A stretch of 64,000 bases of DNA from Roseiarcus sp963767245 (GTDB lineage Bacteria > Pseudomonadota > Alphaproteobacteria > Rhizobiales > Beijerinckiaceae). A program made the translations under genes and the position numbers. This document shows, in pieces, positions 42,030 through 50,098 of the stretch. The stretch spans positions 1 through 64,000 of the forward strand of contig CAVYDG010000016.1 of NCBI GenBank assembly GCA_963767245.1. The letters run 5' to 3'. Below the pieces are notes generated by a model. It ran no database searches, had not been told where the DNA came from, and saw nothing but the letters and a program-made list of their open reading frames with translations. Each line of letters starts with the position of its first letter. Position 1 is the first letter of the stretch.

Positions 42030-42749
42030 ATGACCACCCACCCCGAAACGACCGCCGCCCTCAACGACGGCGCAAGCATGCCGCAGTTCGGGCTTGGCGT
42101 CTTCCAGACGCCGCCAGACGAGACTGAACGAATCGTGGGCATGGCGGTCGGCGATGGCTATCGGCTCGTCGACACCGCGTCGATGTACCGGAACGAAGAA
42201 GGCGTCGGCAAGGCGCTGCGGGGTCGCGCCGACGTGTACATCACGACGAAGCTCGGCAATTCCGATCACGGCTTCGACGAAACTTTGCGGGCGTTCGACG
42301 GGAGCATGACGAAGATCGGCCGCGAAACCCTCGATCTCTATCTGATCCATTGGCCGCGCCCGCGGGTCAATCGCTACGTCGAAAGCTGGAGAGCGCTCGT
42401 GCGGCTGCAAAAGGACCGCCGCGTCCGCTCGATCGGGGTCTCGAATTTCAATCGCGATCACCTCGAGCGGATCATCGCCGAGACCGGGGTCACGCCCGCC
42501 GTCAACCAGATCGAGCTTCACCCGCGGTTCCAGCAAAAGGCGCTGCGCGCATTTCACGACCAGAGCGGGATCAAGACGGAATCATGGAGCCCGCTCGGCC
42601 GCGGGGCCTTGCTTGGCGAAAAGGCAATTGTCGACATTGCCGCCAAGCATCGGAAGACTCCGGCGCAAGTCGTCATCCGCTGGCATCTCGACAGCGACGG
42701 AGCCGGAGCGGCGCGGCGTCCGCAAGGAATTTTACCAAGGAAAACCTAG
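42030..42749 (+). CDS. Aldo/keto reductase, C-terminus altered
   Basis: The NADPH-dependent reductase starts MTTHPETTAALNDGASMPQF and shows the catalytic tetrad in RLVDTASMYRNEEGVGKAL (Asp, Tyr), VYITTKLGN (Lys) and LYLIHWPRPRVNRY (His). Cofactor residues follow in IGVSNFNRDHLERII and VNQIELHP. The family usually continues PK-S-x-x-x-R about 40 residues longer, but after RWHLDS this protein changes to a short unrelated tail. The 3-prime end therefore looks deleted or shifted, and NADPH binding may be impaired. Confidence 0.8.
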   Translation: MTTHPETTAALNDGASMPQFGLGVFQTPPDETERIVGMAVGDGYRLVDTASMYRNEEGVGKALRGRADVYITTKLGNSDHGFDETLRAFDGSMTKIGRETLDLYLIHWPRPRVNRYVESWRALVRLQKDRRVRSIGVSNFNRDHLERIIAETGVTPAVNQIELHPRFQQKALRAFHDQSGIKTESWSPLGRGALLGEKAIVDIAAKHRKTPAQVVIRWHLDSDGAGAARRPQGILPRKT

Positions 42750-42846
42750 CGTTTTCCGGTCGACGTATCATATTGGGGAAACGCGAGGGAACTTAAGGAA
42801 GGGCATTTACCTTCCCCCAGGGCGCCGGGGAAGGGTTTTCGACACC

Positions 42847-43029
42847 ATGACGATCAAGCTGGAAATGACGCAGGCGTGGCTCGACTCGAAGCCGAAGCCA
42901 GATGAGTACGTCGACACGAAAACGGACCTGCGGCTCATCGCCCGCCAGAGCGGCGTGATGTCGTGGGCGGTCAGATACTGGTTCGAGAAGCAACAGAAGC
43001 TGACCATAGGCAACTACCCGAGGGTCAGT
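42847..43029 (+). pseudogene. P4-type integrase, N-terminal domain only
   Basis: From ATG 42847 the peptide MTIKLEMTQAWLDSKPKPDE then YVDTKTDLRLIARQSGVMSW and QKLTIGNYP matches the arm-type DNA-binding domain at the start of P4-like phage integrases. The frame is cut at 43029 by the IS21-C end, and no catalytic domain follows on the other side. It marks the edge of a former prophage or island. Confidence 0.75.
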
Positions 43030-43645
43030 TGTCGATTTCCGCTGAGATTTGACCCGGGATTTCCATTGAGAACTGACCCGGCTTGATGATGGTTTCGGGG
43101 TCAGGCGTTCGTCAAGTTCCGGGATTTCTCCTTTGCGGGTTTGGCGGCTTTTGCCGAGCTGTTCTTGAAGCGGAAGCTGTCGTTTCCGGTTTCGAGGATA
43201 TGACAGCGGTGGGTGAGACGATCGAGTAGAGCGGTCGTCATCTTCGGGTCTCCGAACACGGTTGCCCACTCGCCGAAGCTGAGATTGGTTGTGATGATGA
43301 CGCTGGTTCGCTCGTAGAGCTTGCTCAGCAGATGGAAGAGCAACGCGCCGCCTGAGGCGCTGAACGGCAGGTAACCAAGCTCGTCGAGGATGACGAGATC
43401 AGAGTGGGTGAGCCGCGCCGCGAGCTGGCCGGGTTTGCCCTGAAGCTTCTCTTGTTCGAGAGCGTTGACGAGTTCGATAGTGGAGAAGAAGCGGACGCGC
43501 TTGCGGTGATGATCGATGGCCTGGACGCCGATCGCCGTGGCGAGATGCGTTTTCCCCGTGCCGGGCGAGACAGCGACATGGCGCCGGGATTCTGGCGAGC
43601 GAAGAGACGATCTACTACGCCTTTCATCCGCTGGCCGGCAGGATA

Positions 43646-44044
43646 GTGTCGTCGACTGGTCGGCGGGTGGTGCGCTGCGGCGATGTGCATCTTACGATCC
43701 GTCTCGCTGACGGCACGTTGACGTTGACGCCGGAATGGATGTTACGGCCCGCGGCTGCCGGCTGCGAGATCCGTTCGGCTCCGCGGCTTTGCGTGGCGCG
43801 GCTGCGCGATCTGCGCGCCTATCTGGATGCGGTTCTAGGCTCCTACGATGGGGATTTGCCCCTGACTGACGGAGCCGATCATGTGTCTGAACCGCCGACC
43901 ACCGGATCTATTCGAAGAGCGGCCCCGCCAGCGACCGATCCCAAGGGAACGCCGCCAAGCGATGGTGGAAAGCGTGCGAGCGCTTCTGACGGAGGCTCTT
44001 TCGCAGAAAGTCTCGACTTCGATCCGGAAGGAGGCGCGCCATGA
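43646..44044 (+). CDS. Small accessory protein of the recombinase element (DUF5372-like)
   Basis: The 132-residue frame from GTG 43646 contains VVRCGDVHLTIRLADGTLTL and TPEWML, and the same frame upstream reads TIYYAFHPLAGRIV, so the true start may lie before 43646 near the element edge. F-HPL-G followed by a short beta barrel is what I know from DUF5372-type proteins found beside recombinases. The C-terminal half is charged and disordered. Its stop overlaps the recombinase start as ATGA, so the two are coupled. Confidence 0.6.
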   Translation: MSSTGRRVVRCGDVHLTIRLADGTLTLTPEWMLRPAAAGCEIRSAPRLCVARLRDLRAYLDAVLGSYDGDLPLTDGADHVSEPPTTGSIRRAAPPATDPKGTPPSDGGKRASASDGGSFAESLDFDPEGGAP

Positions 44045-46122
44045 GCCGGGTCGAGGCTGATCATCTCGCCCGGGAGGCGATTGTCTACGTCCGCCAGTCG
44101 ACGATCGACCAGGTGAACAACAACGTCGAGAGCCGTCGACGGCAGTATGGACTGGTCGAGCGAGCCCGACAGCTTGGCTGGGCCAACATCAGTGTCATTG
44201 ATGACGATCTCGGCCGTTCGGGCTCCGGCGTCAGCCGCCCCGGGTTTGAGAAGCTTCTGGCGGCGATCTGCGACGGCCGGGTCGGCGCGGTGGTGTCGAT
44301 CGAGGCGTCGCGCCTGGCCCGCAACGGACGAGACTGGCACACGCTGCTGGAGTTCTGCGGCCTCGTCGGGACGCTGATCGCCGACGAGGACGGCGTCTAC
44401 GATCCCCGTCTTCCAAACGACCGGCTCCTGCTCGGCATGAAGGGAACGATGAGCGAGATGGAGCTGACCATCCTGCGCCAGCGCGCCCATGAAGCGCTCA
44501 AACAGAAAGCGCGACGCGGCGAGCTCTTCACATCAGTCGCGATTGGCTATGTGCGCAGCAAACCGGACTGGATCGAGAAGGATCCGGACCTTCGCGTGCG
44601 CGAAGCGCTCGCATTGGTCTTCCGCAAGTTCGCCGAGATGCAGAGCGTGCGGCAGGTGCATCTTTGGTTCCGGCAGGAGAGTATCGCGCTGCCCGCCGTC
44701 GACCATGGACCTGAAGGCCGACATTTGCAGTGGAAAGCCCCGGTCTACAATACAATCCTTCACATCCTAACCAACCCGATCTACGCCGGCGCCTATGCTT
44801 ATGGTCGGTCGATGAGCAAGACGAGAATCGAGAATGGCCGAAAGCGGGTCATGCGCGGTCTTCCGGTCGAACAGTCTGAATGGGATGTTTTGATCCGCGA
44901 TCACCATCAGGGTTATATCGGCTGGGACGCCTTCGAGAGGAATCAGCGCCTGATCAAGGACAACGCAAACGGCAAGAGCTTTGCGAGCCGGGGCGCTGTG
45001 CGGCGGGGAGAAGCCTTGCTCGCCGGCTTGTTCCGCTGCGGCCATTGCGGTCGGAAGCTGCATGTCGCCTACGGCGGAACGAAGGGCGATGTCGCGCGCT
45101 ATCACTGCCGAGGCGCTTCCATCAACCACGGGACCGAGCGCTGCATTGGCTTCGGCAGTCTTCGCGTCGACGCCGCAGTCGCCGCCGAGGTCGTGGAGCG
45201 CATTCAGCCTCTCGGCGTCGAAGCGGCCCTGGCGGCTCTTCAGGCGCGAGGACGCGAAGACGGCGAGAAGCATCGACAGGTCGAGCTGGCGCTCGAGCAG
45301 GCGCGTTTCGAGGCTGTGCACGCTCGACGGCAATATGACGCCGTCGATCCCGACAACCGTCTGGTCGCGGGCGAACTCGAGCGGCGCTGGAACGAGCGCC
45401 TGAAAGAAGAGCGACGCCTTCAGGATGAGCTCACAGCGCTCAGCGTTGCGCCGTTGAATGGCGTAACTCCAGGCGAGCGAGAGGCGCTGCTCCGGCTCGG
45501 CGCTGACGTCGAACGCGCCTGGCATGCGGAAGGGGCGACCATAGCCACGCGCAAACGGATCGTTCGCATGCTGATCGAAGAGATCGTCGTGCGCACGGAG
45601 GATGACGGTCTCGATCTCGTCATCCGCTGGGCGGGCGAGGATCATACGGCTCTACGCGTCCGCAAGAACCGCACGGGCGAGCACCGCTGGCGCGTCGACG
45701 CCGACGTTGTCGATCTGGTGCGGGCGATGGCCCGGCAGATGCCGGACATGGGGATTGCGGCTGCTCTCAATCGGGCTGGCAAGACGACGACCAAGGGGCA
45801 TTCGTGGACCCGAACGCGGGTGGCCTCCCTACGCAAGGATCACAACATTGTCGTCTATCGAGAGGGCGAACGTGCCGAGCGAGGAGAGGTCACGCTTGAC
45901 GAGGCGGCAGAGGCTTTGTCGGTCAGTCCGGCGACTGTTCGTCGCCTGATTGTCGAAGGAGCGTTGCCTGCGAACCAATCCTGCAAGGGCGGCCCGTGGG
46001 CCATTCGAGCCTCCGATCTTGGGCGCGCGGAGGTGGCCCGGGAGGCCGAGCGACGAAGAAAGCGCTCTCGGATAGGTCCGCCATCTGAAGACGAGCCAGA
46101 GCTAGCCCTGAACTTTCAATGA
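44041..46122 (+). CDS. Large serine recombinase, 693 residues
   Basis: The N-terminal resolvase domain has AIVYVRQSTIDQV with the nucleophile Ser20, then DDDLGRSGSG and VVSIEASRLARNGRDWHTLL. The recombinase domain follows (TNPIYAGAYAYGR), then a zinc ribbon (LFRCGHCGRKLH with later YHC and RC), a coiled coil (EKHRQVELALEQARFEAVHA) and a C-terminal HTH (TLDEAAEALSVSPATVRRLI). It catalyses site-specific integration and excision through a phosphoserine link. The extra C-terminal HTH may help target choice. It is intact. Confidence 0.93.
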   Translation: MSRVEADHLAREAIVYVRQSTIDQVNNNVESRRRQYGLVERARQLGWANISVIDDDLGRSGSGVSRPGFEKLLAAICDGRVGAVVSIEASRLARNGRDWHTLLEFCGLVGTLIADEDGVYDPRLPNDRLLLGMKGTMSEMELTILRQRAHEALKQKARRGELFTSVAIGYVRSKPDWIEKDPDLRVREALALVFRKFAEMQSVRQVHLWFRQESIALPAVDHGPEGRHLQWKAPVYNTILHILTNPIYAGAYAYGRSMSKTRIENGRKRVMRGLPVEQSEWDVLIRDHHQGYIGWDAFERNQRLIKDNANGKSFASRGAVRRGEALLAGLFRCGHCGRKLHVAYGGTKGDVARYHCRGASINHGTERCIGFGSLRVDAAVAAEVVERIQPLGVEAALAALQARGREDGEKHRQVELALEQARFEAVHARRQYDAVDPDNRLVAGELERRWNERLKEERRLQDELTALSVAPLNGVTPGEREALLRLGADVERAWHAEGATIATRKRIVRMLIEEIVVRTEDDGLDLVIRWAGEDHTALRVRKNRTGEHRWRVDADVVDLVRAMARQMPDMGIAAALNRAGKTTTKGHSWTRTRVASLRKDHNIVVYREGERAERGEVTLDEAAEALSVSPATVRRLIVEGALPANQSCKGGPWAIRASDLGRAEVAREAERRRKRSRIGPPSEDEPELALNFQ

Positions 46123-46475
46123 CATGGTGAGGTGAGCATTATGACTCGGGCTCGGGGCCGCCGACCAGGACGACATTGTGGGCGTCTTCCAGGAACTCGC
46201 ATCGGTGGAGTTGACGCGCGAGCGCCTCGTTGACCTCACTGCTGGCGAAGTCGAAGCCGGCGAGATCGCGATAGTTTGGAAAGCGGGCGGCCTTGAGCTG
46301 ATAGGCTGTCGATCTCACCTCCCTGTCGGCCGTCTCCGCCTTCAGGAGCTGCGATAGGATGGGCAGCGCTGCCTCAAAGGCCGGAGAGCCTTGCTCGGTC
46401 AACTCGCTGACGGCCTGAGCCATGCCGTGCATTTTGAGACTGCGCAGCATGATGATGATCGCGCCGGCGGCGGGA

Positions 46476-48008
46476 TTATGACGCATGGCGCGCCTCCCGG
46501 ACTTTGCGCAGGGCGTCGTAGCGCTCGACGTTGGACTGCGGCTCGGTGGTCAGCGTCAGAGCCTGGGGCGCCTTTATCGTAGGCGCATCTGTCGGCTTCC
46601 CGTCGACCAAGCGGTGCAGCAGGTTCAGAATATGGGTCTTGGTCGGCGCGCCGGCCTCCAGCGCCAGTTCGACGGCGGCGAGCACGGCCTGTTCGTCATG
46701 CTGGAGAACCAGGGCCAAAATCTCGACCATCTCGCGGTCGCCGCCTGGTGTCTTAAGCATGCGCAGCTGCAGAGCCCGGAAGGCCGGCGGCAGTTCGGCG
46801 AACGGCGCGCCATTGCGCAGGGCCCCAGGCTTGCGTTGAACGACCGCCAGATAGTGCCGCCAGTCGTAGACCGTTGTGGTGCTCGTCCGTTCGTGAGAGC
46901 GGGCGAAGACGCGACGATGCTCGCAGACGATCTGCCCCTCGGCGACGACGACGATTCGCTCGGGATATACCCGCACGCTGACCGGGCGATTGGCGAAGGA
47001 CGCCGGCACGCTGTAGCGATTGCGCTCCAGATGGATCAGGCATGTCGGCGACACGCGCTTGGCGTATTCGACGAAGCCGTCGAACCGGCGGGGAAGCTGC
47101 ATCAGACACTGCGACTCTTCGAGCCAGGCGTCGGCGATCGCGCCAGGGTGCGAGCCGTGTAGGGTCTGCGCCCATAGCTCCTGGCATCGCATCTCCAGCC
47201 AATCGTTCAGCGCCGCCAGGGTGGGGAAGTTGGGCATGGGCTGCCAGAGCCGATGGCGCGCATCCTGGACGTTCTTCTCGATCTGCCCCTTCTCCCACCC
47301 GGAAGCCGGATTGCAGAACTCCGCCTCGAATAGGAAGTGGCTGACCATGGCCGAGAAGCGGGCGTTGACTTGGCGCTCCTTTCCCCGGCCGACCTTGTCG
47401 ACGGCCGTTCGCATGTTGTCGTAGATGCCCCGCCGCGGCACACCCCCCAGCACGCGGAAGGCGTGGTTATGGGCGTCGAACAGCATCTCATGGGTCTGCT
47501 GAGGATAGGCGCGGAGTATGAAGGCGCGGCTGTAGGAGAGCTTGAAGTGGGCGACCTGCAACTTGGTCCGCTCGCCGCCGATGACCGCCCAGTCTTCCGA
47601 CCAGTCGAACTGGAACGCTTCGCCAGGCAAAAACGCCAGCGGCACGAACACCCCGCGGCCGCACGTCTTCTGTTCCTGTTGCCGAGCGGCCTTCCAGTCG
47701 CGAGCGAAGGCCGCCACCCGATTATAGGAGCCGTCATAGCCGAGGGCGGCCAGATCAGCGTGCAGTTGCTTGGTCGTCCGCTTCTGCTTGCGGGACTTCC
47801 CGGACTCCTGCCGCAGCATCTGCGACAGCTTGTCGGCGTAAGGGTCCAGCTTGCTCGGGCGGTCAGGGATGTTGAACTTCGGTTCAACGGTGTCCGAGCG
47901 CAGGTATTTGCGGACTGTGTTCCTCGACAGACCTGTGCGTCGGGATATCTCTCGGATCGAGAAATGATCTCGATAGTGCCAGCGTCGGATGACGCTCAAT
48001 AACTCCAT
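46476..48008 (-). CDS. istA: IS21-C transposase IstA
   Basis: ATG 48008 starts MELLSVIRRWHYRDHFSIRE with HTH EISRRTGLSRNTVRKYLRSD. The DDE core is in GEAFQFDWSEDWAVIGGE, GIYDNMRTAVDKVGRGK and GWEKGQIEKNVQDARHRLW, with the IstA C-terminal region HLERNRYSVPASFANRPVSV. At 510 residues it is full length, and its end overlaps the start of istB by 11 nt. It is intact, but its partner istB is broken. Confidence 0.95.
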   Translation of the reverse strand: MELLSVIRRWHYRDHFSIREISRRTGLSRNTVRKYLRSDTVEPKFNIPDRPSKLDPYADKLSQMLRQESGKSRKQKRTTKQLHADLAALGYDGSYNRVAAFARDWKAARQQEQKTCGRGVFVPLAFLPGEAFQFDWSEDWAVIGGERTKLQVAHFKLSYSRAFILRAYPQQTHEMLFDAHNHAFRVLGGVPRRGIYDNMRTAVDKVGRGKERQVNARFSAMVSHFLFEAEFCNPASGWEKGQIEKNVQDARHRLWQPMPNFPTLAALNDWLEMRCQELWAQTLHGSHPGAIADAWLEESQCLMQLPRRFDGFVEYAKRVSPTCLIHLERNRYSVPASFANRPVSVRVYPERIVVVAEGQIVCEHRRVFARSHERTSTTTVYDWRHYLAVVQRKPGALRNGAPFAELPPAFRALQLRMLKTPGGDREMVEILALVLQHDEQAVLAAVELALEAGAPTKTHILNLLHRLVDGKPTDAPTIKAPQALTLTTEPQSNVERYDALRKVREARHAS

Positions 48009-48114
48009 GTCGATCACTCCGATGCCCCCCCAAATGGCCAAGGGGGGAAGGTTCGAACATGGGTCAGTTCTCGGTGGAAAAACCCGTAGCGCCCGGGTCA
48101 GCTCTCAGTGGAAA

Positions 48115-48288
48115 TCAACATTTGCGGCTCTTGGCGGATAGGCCGACCATCAGGGCGACTATGACGACCAGAGCCACGTTGGGGTTAACACCAGCGAGCG
48201 AGAACGCAAAGACGCCAAGCCCAGCGACCACCACAAGGATGATGATGCCGATGGCGATCTCAAGCTCTCCCCGAAGATCGTCGGTCAT
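48115..48288 (-). CDS. Small two-helix membrane protein, end formed by IS21-C
   Basis: It starts MTDDLRGELEIAIGIIILVV and has a second hydrophobic stretch VNPNVALVVIVALMVGLSA. The stop TGA is made by the IS21-C terminus, so a few native residues may be lost. It is the last gene of four that overlap by ATGA junctions, typical of phage-derived operons. No family is named. Confidence 0.6.
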   Translation of the reverse strand: MTDDLRGELEIAIGIIILVVVAGLGVFAFSLAGVNPNVALVVIVALMVGLSAKSRKC

Positions 48289-48413
48289 AGATGAATGGCC
48301 CACACGATAATTGTGCCAACAGCGAGCGTCGCGTAATAGCCGACACAGTAGGCGGTCGACGCCACCACGACCGACATAGCGAGGAACCTCATCATCGCTG
48401 TGAGACTGCTCAT
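48285..48413 (-). CDS. 42-residue membrane peptide gene
   Basis: This short gene starts MSSLTAMMRFLAMSVVVAST and ends GTIIVWAIHL. It is almost entirely hydrophobic with one or two helices. Its start overlaps the stop of the upstream gene and its stop overlaps the next start, both as ATGA. The double overlap is the main evidence for expression. Size and position suggest a phage holin-like or similar membrane peptide, which is inference. Confidence 0.55.
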   Translation of the reverse strand: MSSLTAMMRFLAMSVVVASTAYCVGYYATLAVGTIIVWAIHL

Positions 48414-48892
48414 CGCTTGCGCTCCGGCTCATGCCTGAACGACCGATGCATCTGCTCTGCAGCGAGGATAACGAACGCGGGCGGGTCGAAGTCCACCACG
48501 ACAAACTTATTGCCCAAGCGGCTTGTGAACTCGCCGACGATCTGCCCGGTGCCCCAGTCCTTTGGGTCAGGGTTCGTGCGCAGCACTCCGCTCGTGAACA
48601 CCGCGCCGCCCAGCGCGTCATCGATCTCGAAGACGAGCGCCTCGGCGTCGTGCTTCTCTCTGAGCCGCTGCGCCCTCGTGCCGGTCGCCCAATACTGGGC
48701 ATGGCTGACGAAGACGCGGGCGCGCTTGAGCAGGGCCTTGAGACGGTCCCCGTCAGACTTTAAGGCGGCGATCTCGGCACGCGCTAGTTTGATATTGCGA
48801 ATGACTTCTGGCGACTTCCACCCCTCGTCAATCGGACCTGAATCCGTGTAAGCGTCTGCATACTCGAAGATAGCCTCTATCGCTTCACTCAT
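48410..48892 (-). CDS. Phage-like protein of unknown function, 160 residues
   Basis: ATG 48892 begins MSEAIEAIFEYADAYTDSGP. A coiled coil follows (NIKLARAEIAALKSDGDRLK) and then a compact domain with DDALGGAVFTSGVLR and FTSRLGNKFVVVDFDPPAFV. The sequence is soluble with no signal peptide. Its start and stop overlap neighbouring genes by ATGA. I do not recognise the family, but the layout is that of small prophage genes. Confidence 0.6.
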   Translation of the reverse strand: MSEAIEAIFEYADAYTDSGPIDEGWKSPEVIRNIKLARAEIAALKSDGDRLKALLKRARVFVSHAQYWATGTRAQRLREKHDAEALVFEIDDALGGAVFTSGVLRTNPDPKDWGTGQIVGEFTSRLGNKFVVVDFDPPAFVILAAEQMHRSFRHEPERKR

Positions 48893-49140
48893 GACGCACA
48901 CACGCTGTTCGGGAACCAGCCGGGTGCATCTTCGAGTGGCGGCTCGACCGAGGCCTCGATCTCTTCGGCCAGTATCCGGAGCCCGGAGGCGGGCATGGCC
49001 ATCATCGGCTTCATGGCCTTCCCCACCTCTCTGACGAGGTGAGCCGCGAACTTCACACCTTCGTGGAAGCCCCTCGCGTAGTCGGCAGGGAGAGAGTCCT
49101 CCCAGTCAGCGAGGCCGCTCCCGCGTCCAGCCGGCGGGCG
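48889..49140 (-). CDS. Phage-like small protein, start not clear
   Basis: The frame reads LADWEDSLPADYARGFHEGV, KFAAHLVREVGKAMKPMMAM and EEIEASVEPPLEDAPGWFPN and ends at TGA 48889, overlapping the next ATG. No ATG precedes KPMM; a GTG at Val of HEGVKF is possible, or the gene is truncated at its 5-prime end near 49140. It is the first visible gene of the overlapping set. Confidence 0.5.
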   Translation of the reverse strand, partial: RPPAGRGSGLADWEDSLPADYARGFHEGVKFAAHLVREVGKAMKPMMAMPASGLRILAEEIEASVEPPLEDAPGWFPNSVCAS

Positions 49141-49299
49141 GGGGAATTCGCGCCTGAGTGCGCTAGCCGCCTACGACACCATGCGAGCGACGGCAGCGGC
49201 GCCTGATCGCGGTGAGCAATATTGCTCAGACTGCAATCCAACTAAAGTTCTCGCAGCTCGGGATTGCGCAGCGACAACCGCTACGGCGCGCTGAAGGAA

Positions 49300-49440
49300 C
49301 CGGTTCATCAATGTCAATAATTCTCGCGAGCACGCGCGAGAGCAGTAGGGTCCCTCGGATCGTCCGACGATGAAGGCACGACGGCCCAGCGGCTTCGTCG
49401 CGCGGGCGATGGCAGCGACAGACGCGTCCGGCAACCGCCT
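49300..49440 (-). repeat. Composite dispersed repeat, partial
   Basis: GTTCATCAATGTCAATAATTC then GGGTCCCTCGGATCGTCCG (49349) and GTCGCGCGGGCGATGGCAG match the first half of the copy at 31110-31230. The rest of 49141-49486 shows no gene. Confidence 0.65.
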
Positions 49441-49486
49441 GAAAAACCTCGTCAGGATTGGTTAAAGTCGTCGGCTCAGCCGAACA

Positions 49487-50098
49487 TCAGGCCTCGATTC
49501 TCAGCCTGCTGCCCGGCCCCAACAGTGGCAGAATGCGCAGCAACGCGCGCCGTTCGATCGCAACGCAGCCGACGGTCGGCGAAAAAGTCTTTCGCGCGAT
49601 GTGTAGGAAGATTGCGCTGCCCGCGCCGGCGACCGTCGGCGAGATATTGTAGCCGACGATGACGAGCAGATCGTACATTTCGTCCTGGCGCCATAGTCGC
49701 TCAACATGGAAAGGGTAAGGCAAACGGACAAACGTGTTGTAGTTGGCGTCTCGGGGGTCGTCGACCCACGCGTCGTTCGGCTCTAGCGCGCGCATCTGCA
49801 GTGCGGTCGCAGGCGGCTTCACCCGGTCGGCGCGATAGAAGCCCTGCAGCAGCGCGAAATCGCCCGCTGGCGTCGCGAGGTCGCCTTCGCGCTTCGCCCT
49901 GCGAACGCCGCCCTTGCCGATCGCGGCGCGTGTCGATCCCGTCGGCCAGGAGAGGCGGCCCGCGCTATAGGTCAAGTCGACCGGCACAGCGGCGCGCGTC
50001 CGCCCGGCGAAGACGATGGAAAAGGTGGCGAACGAGGCACCCAGGACCGTGCGTCGGCTCCAAAGCAGCCTTCGCTTGTGGCGCGCCGGCGCACTCAC
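49487..50098 (-). CDS. L,D-transpeptidase (YkuD-type), exported
   Basis: This 203-residue enzyme makes 3-3 peptidoglycan cross-links or attaches proteins to peptidoglycan. A twin-arginine-like signal RRTVLGASFATFSIVFA is at residues 16-32. The catalytic motif is IFLHIARKTFSPTVGCVAI, with His166 and Cys178 by my count. The start GTG 50098 overlaps the stop of the caspase-like gene as GTGA, so it is translated by coupling. The family is normal in length and the active site is complete. Confidence 0.88.
   Translation of the reverse strand: MSAPARHKRRLLWSRRTVLGASFATFSIVFAGRTRAAVPVDLTYSAGRLSWPTGSTRAAIGKGGVRRAKREGDLATPAGDFALLQGFYRADRVKPPATALQMRALEPNDAWVDDPRDANYNTFVRLPYPFHVERLWRQDEMYDLLVIVGYNISPTVAGAGSAIFLHIARKTFSPTVGCVAIERRALLRILPLLGPGSRLRIEA

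Larger units (their letters stand above)
43564..46152 (+). mobile_element. Large serine recombinase element integrated in istB
   Basis: About 2.59 kb interrupts istB between GTGCCGG and GGCCGCC. The element carries only a small DUF5372-like gene and a large serine recombinase, and has no terminal inverted repeats, as expected for serine-recombinase integration. The shared G residues at both junctions (CCGGGCGAG on the left, CTCGGGGCCG on the right) fit a short GG crossover core. Exact ends are uncertain by 2-3 bp. Confidence 0.85.
43101..46486 (-). pseudogene. istB: IS21-C istB split at its P-loop
   Basis: The N-terminal part (46486 to about 46153) reads SLKMHGMAQAVSELTEQGSP and EDAHNVVLVGGP. 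The C-terminal part resumes at 43563 with GTGKTHLATAIGVQAIDHHR, SDLVILDELGYLPFSASGGA and IITTNLSFGEWATVFGDPKM to 43101. Joining the parts gives a normal GGPGTGKTH Walker A. The inserted element therefore destroyed the ATPase exactly in its nucleotide-binding loop. Confidence 0.92.
43030..48120 (-). mobile_element. IS21-family element (IS21-C) carrying a nested serine recombinase element
   Basis: The ends read TGTCGATTTCCGCTGAGA on the left and, reverse-complemented, TGTTGATTTCCACTGAGA on the right, each followed by a second TGACCC...ACTGAGAACTGACCC-like repeat. Without the 2.6-kb insert it would be about 2.5 kb. The flanks share no clear target duplication, so a deletion may have occurred at one end. 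A solo copy of the same end lies at 57827. Confidence 0.88.
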
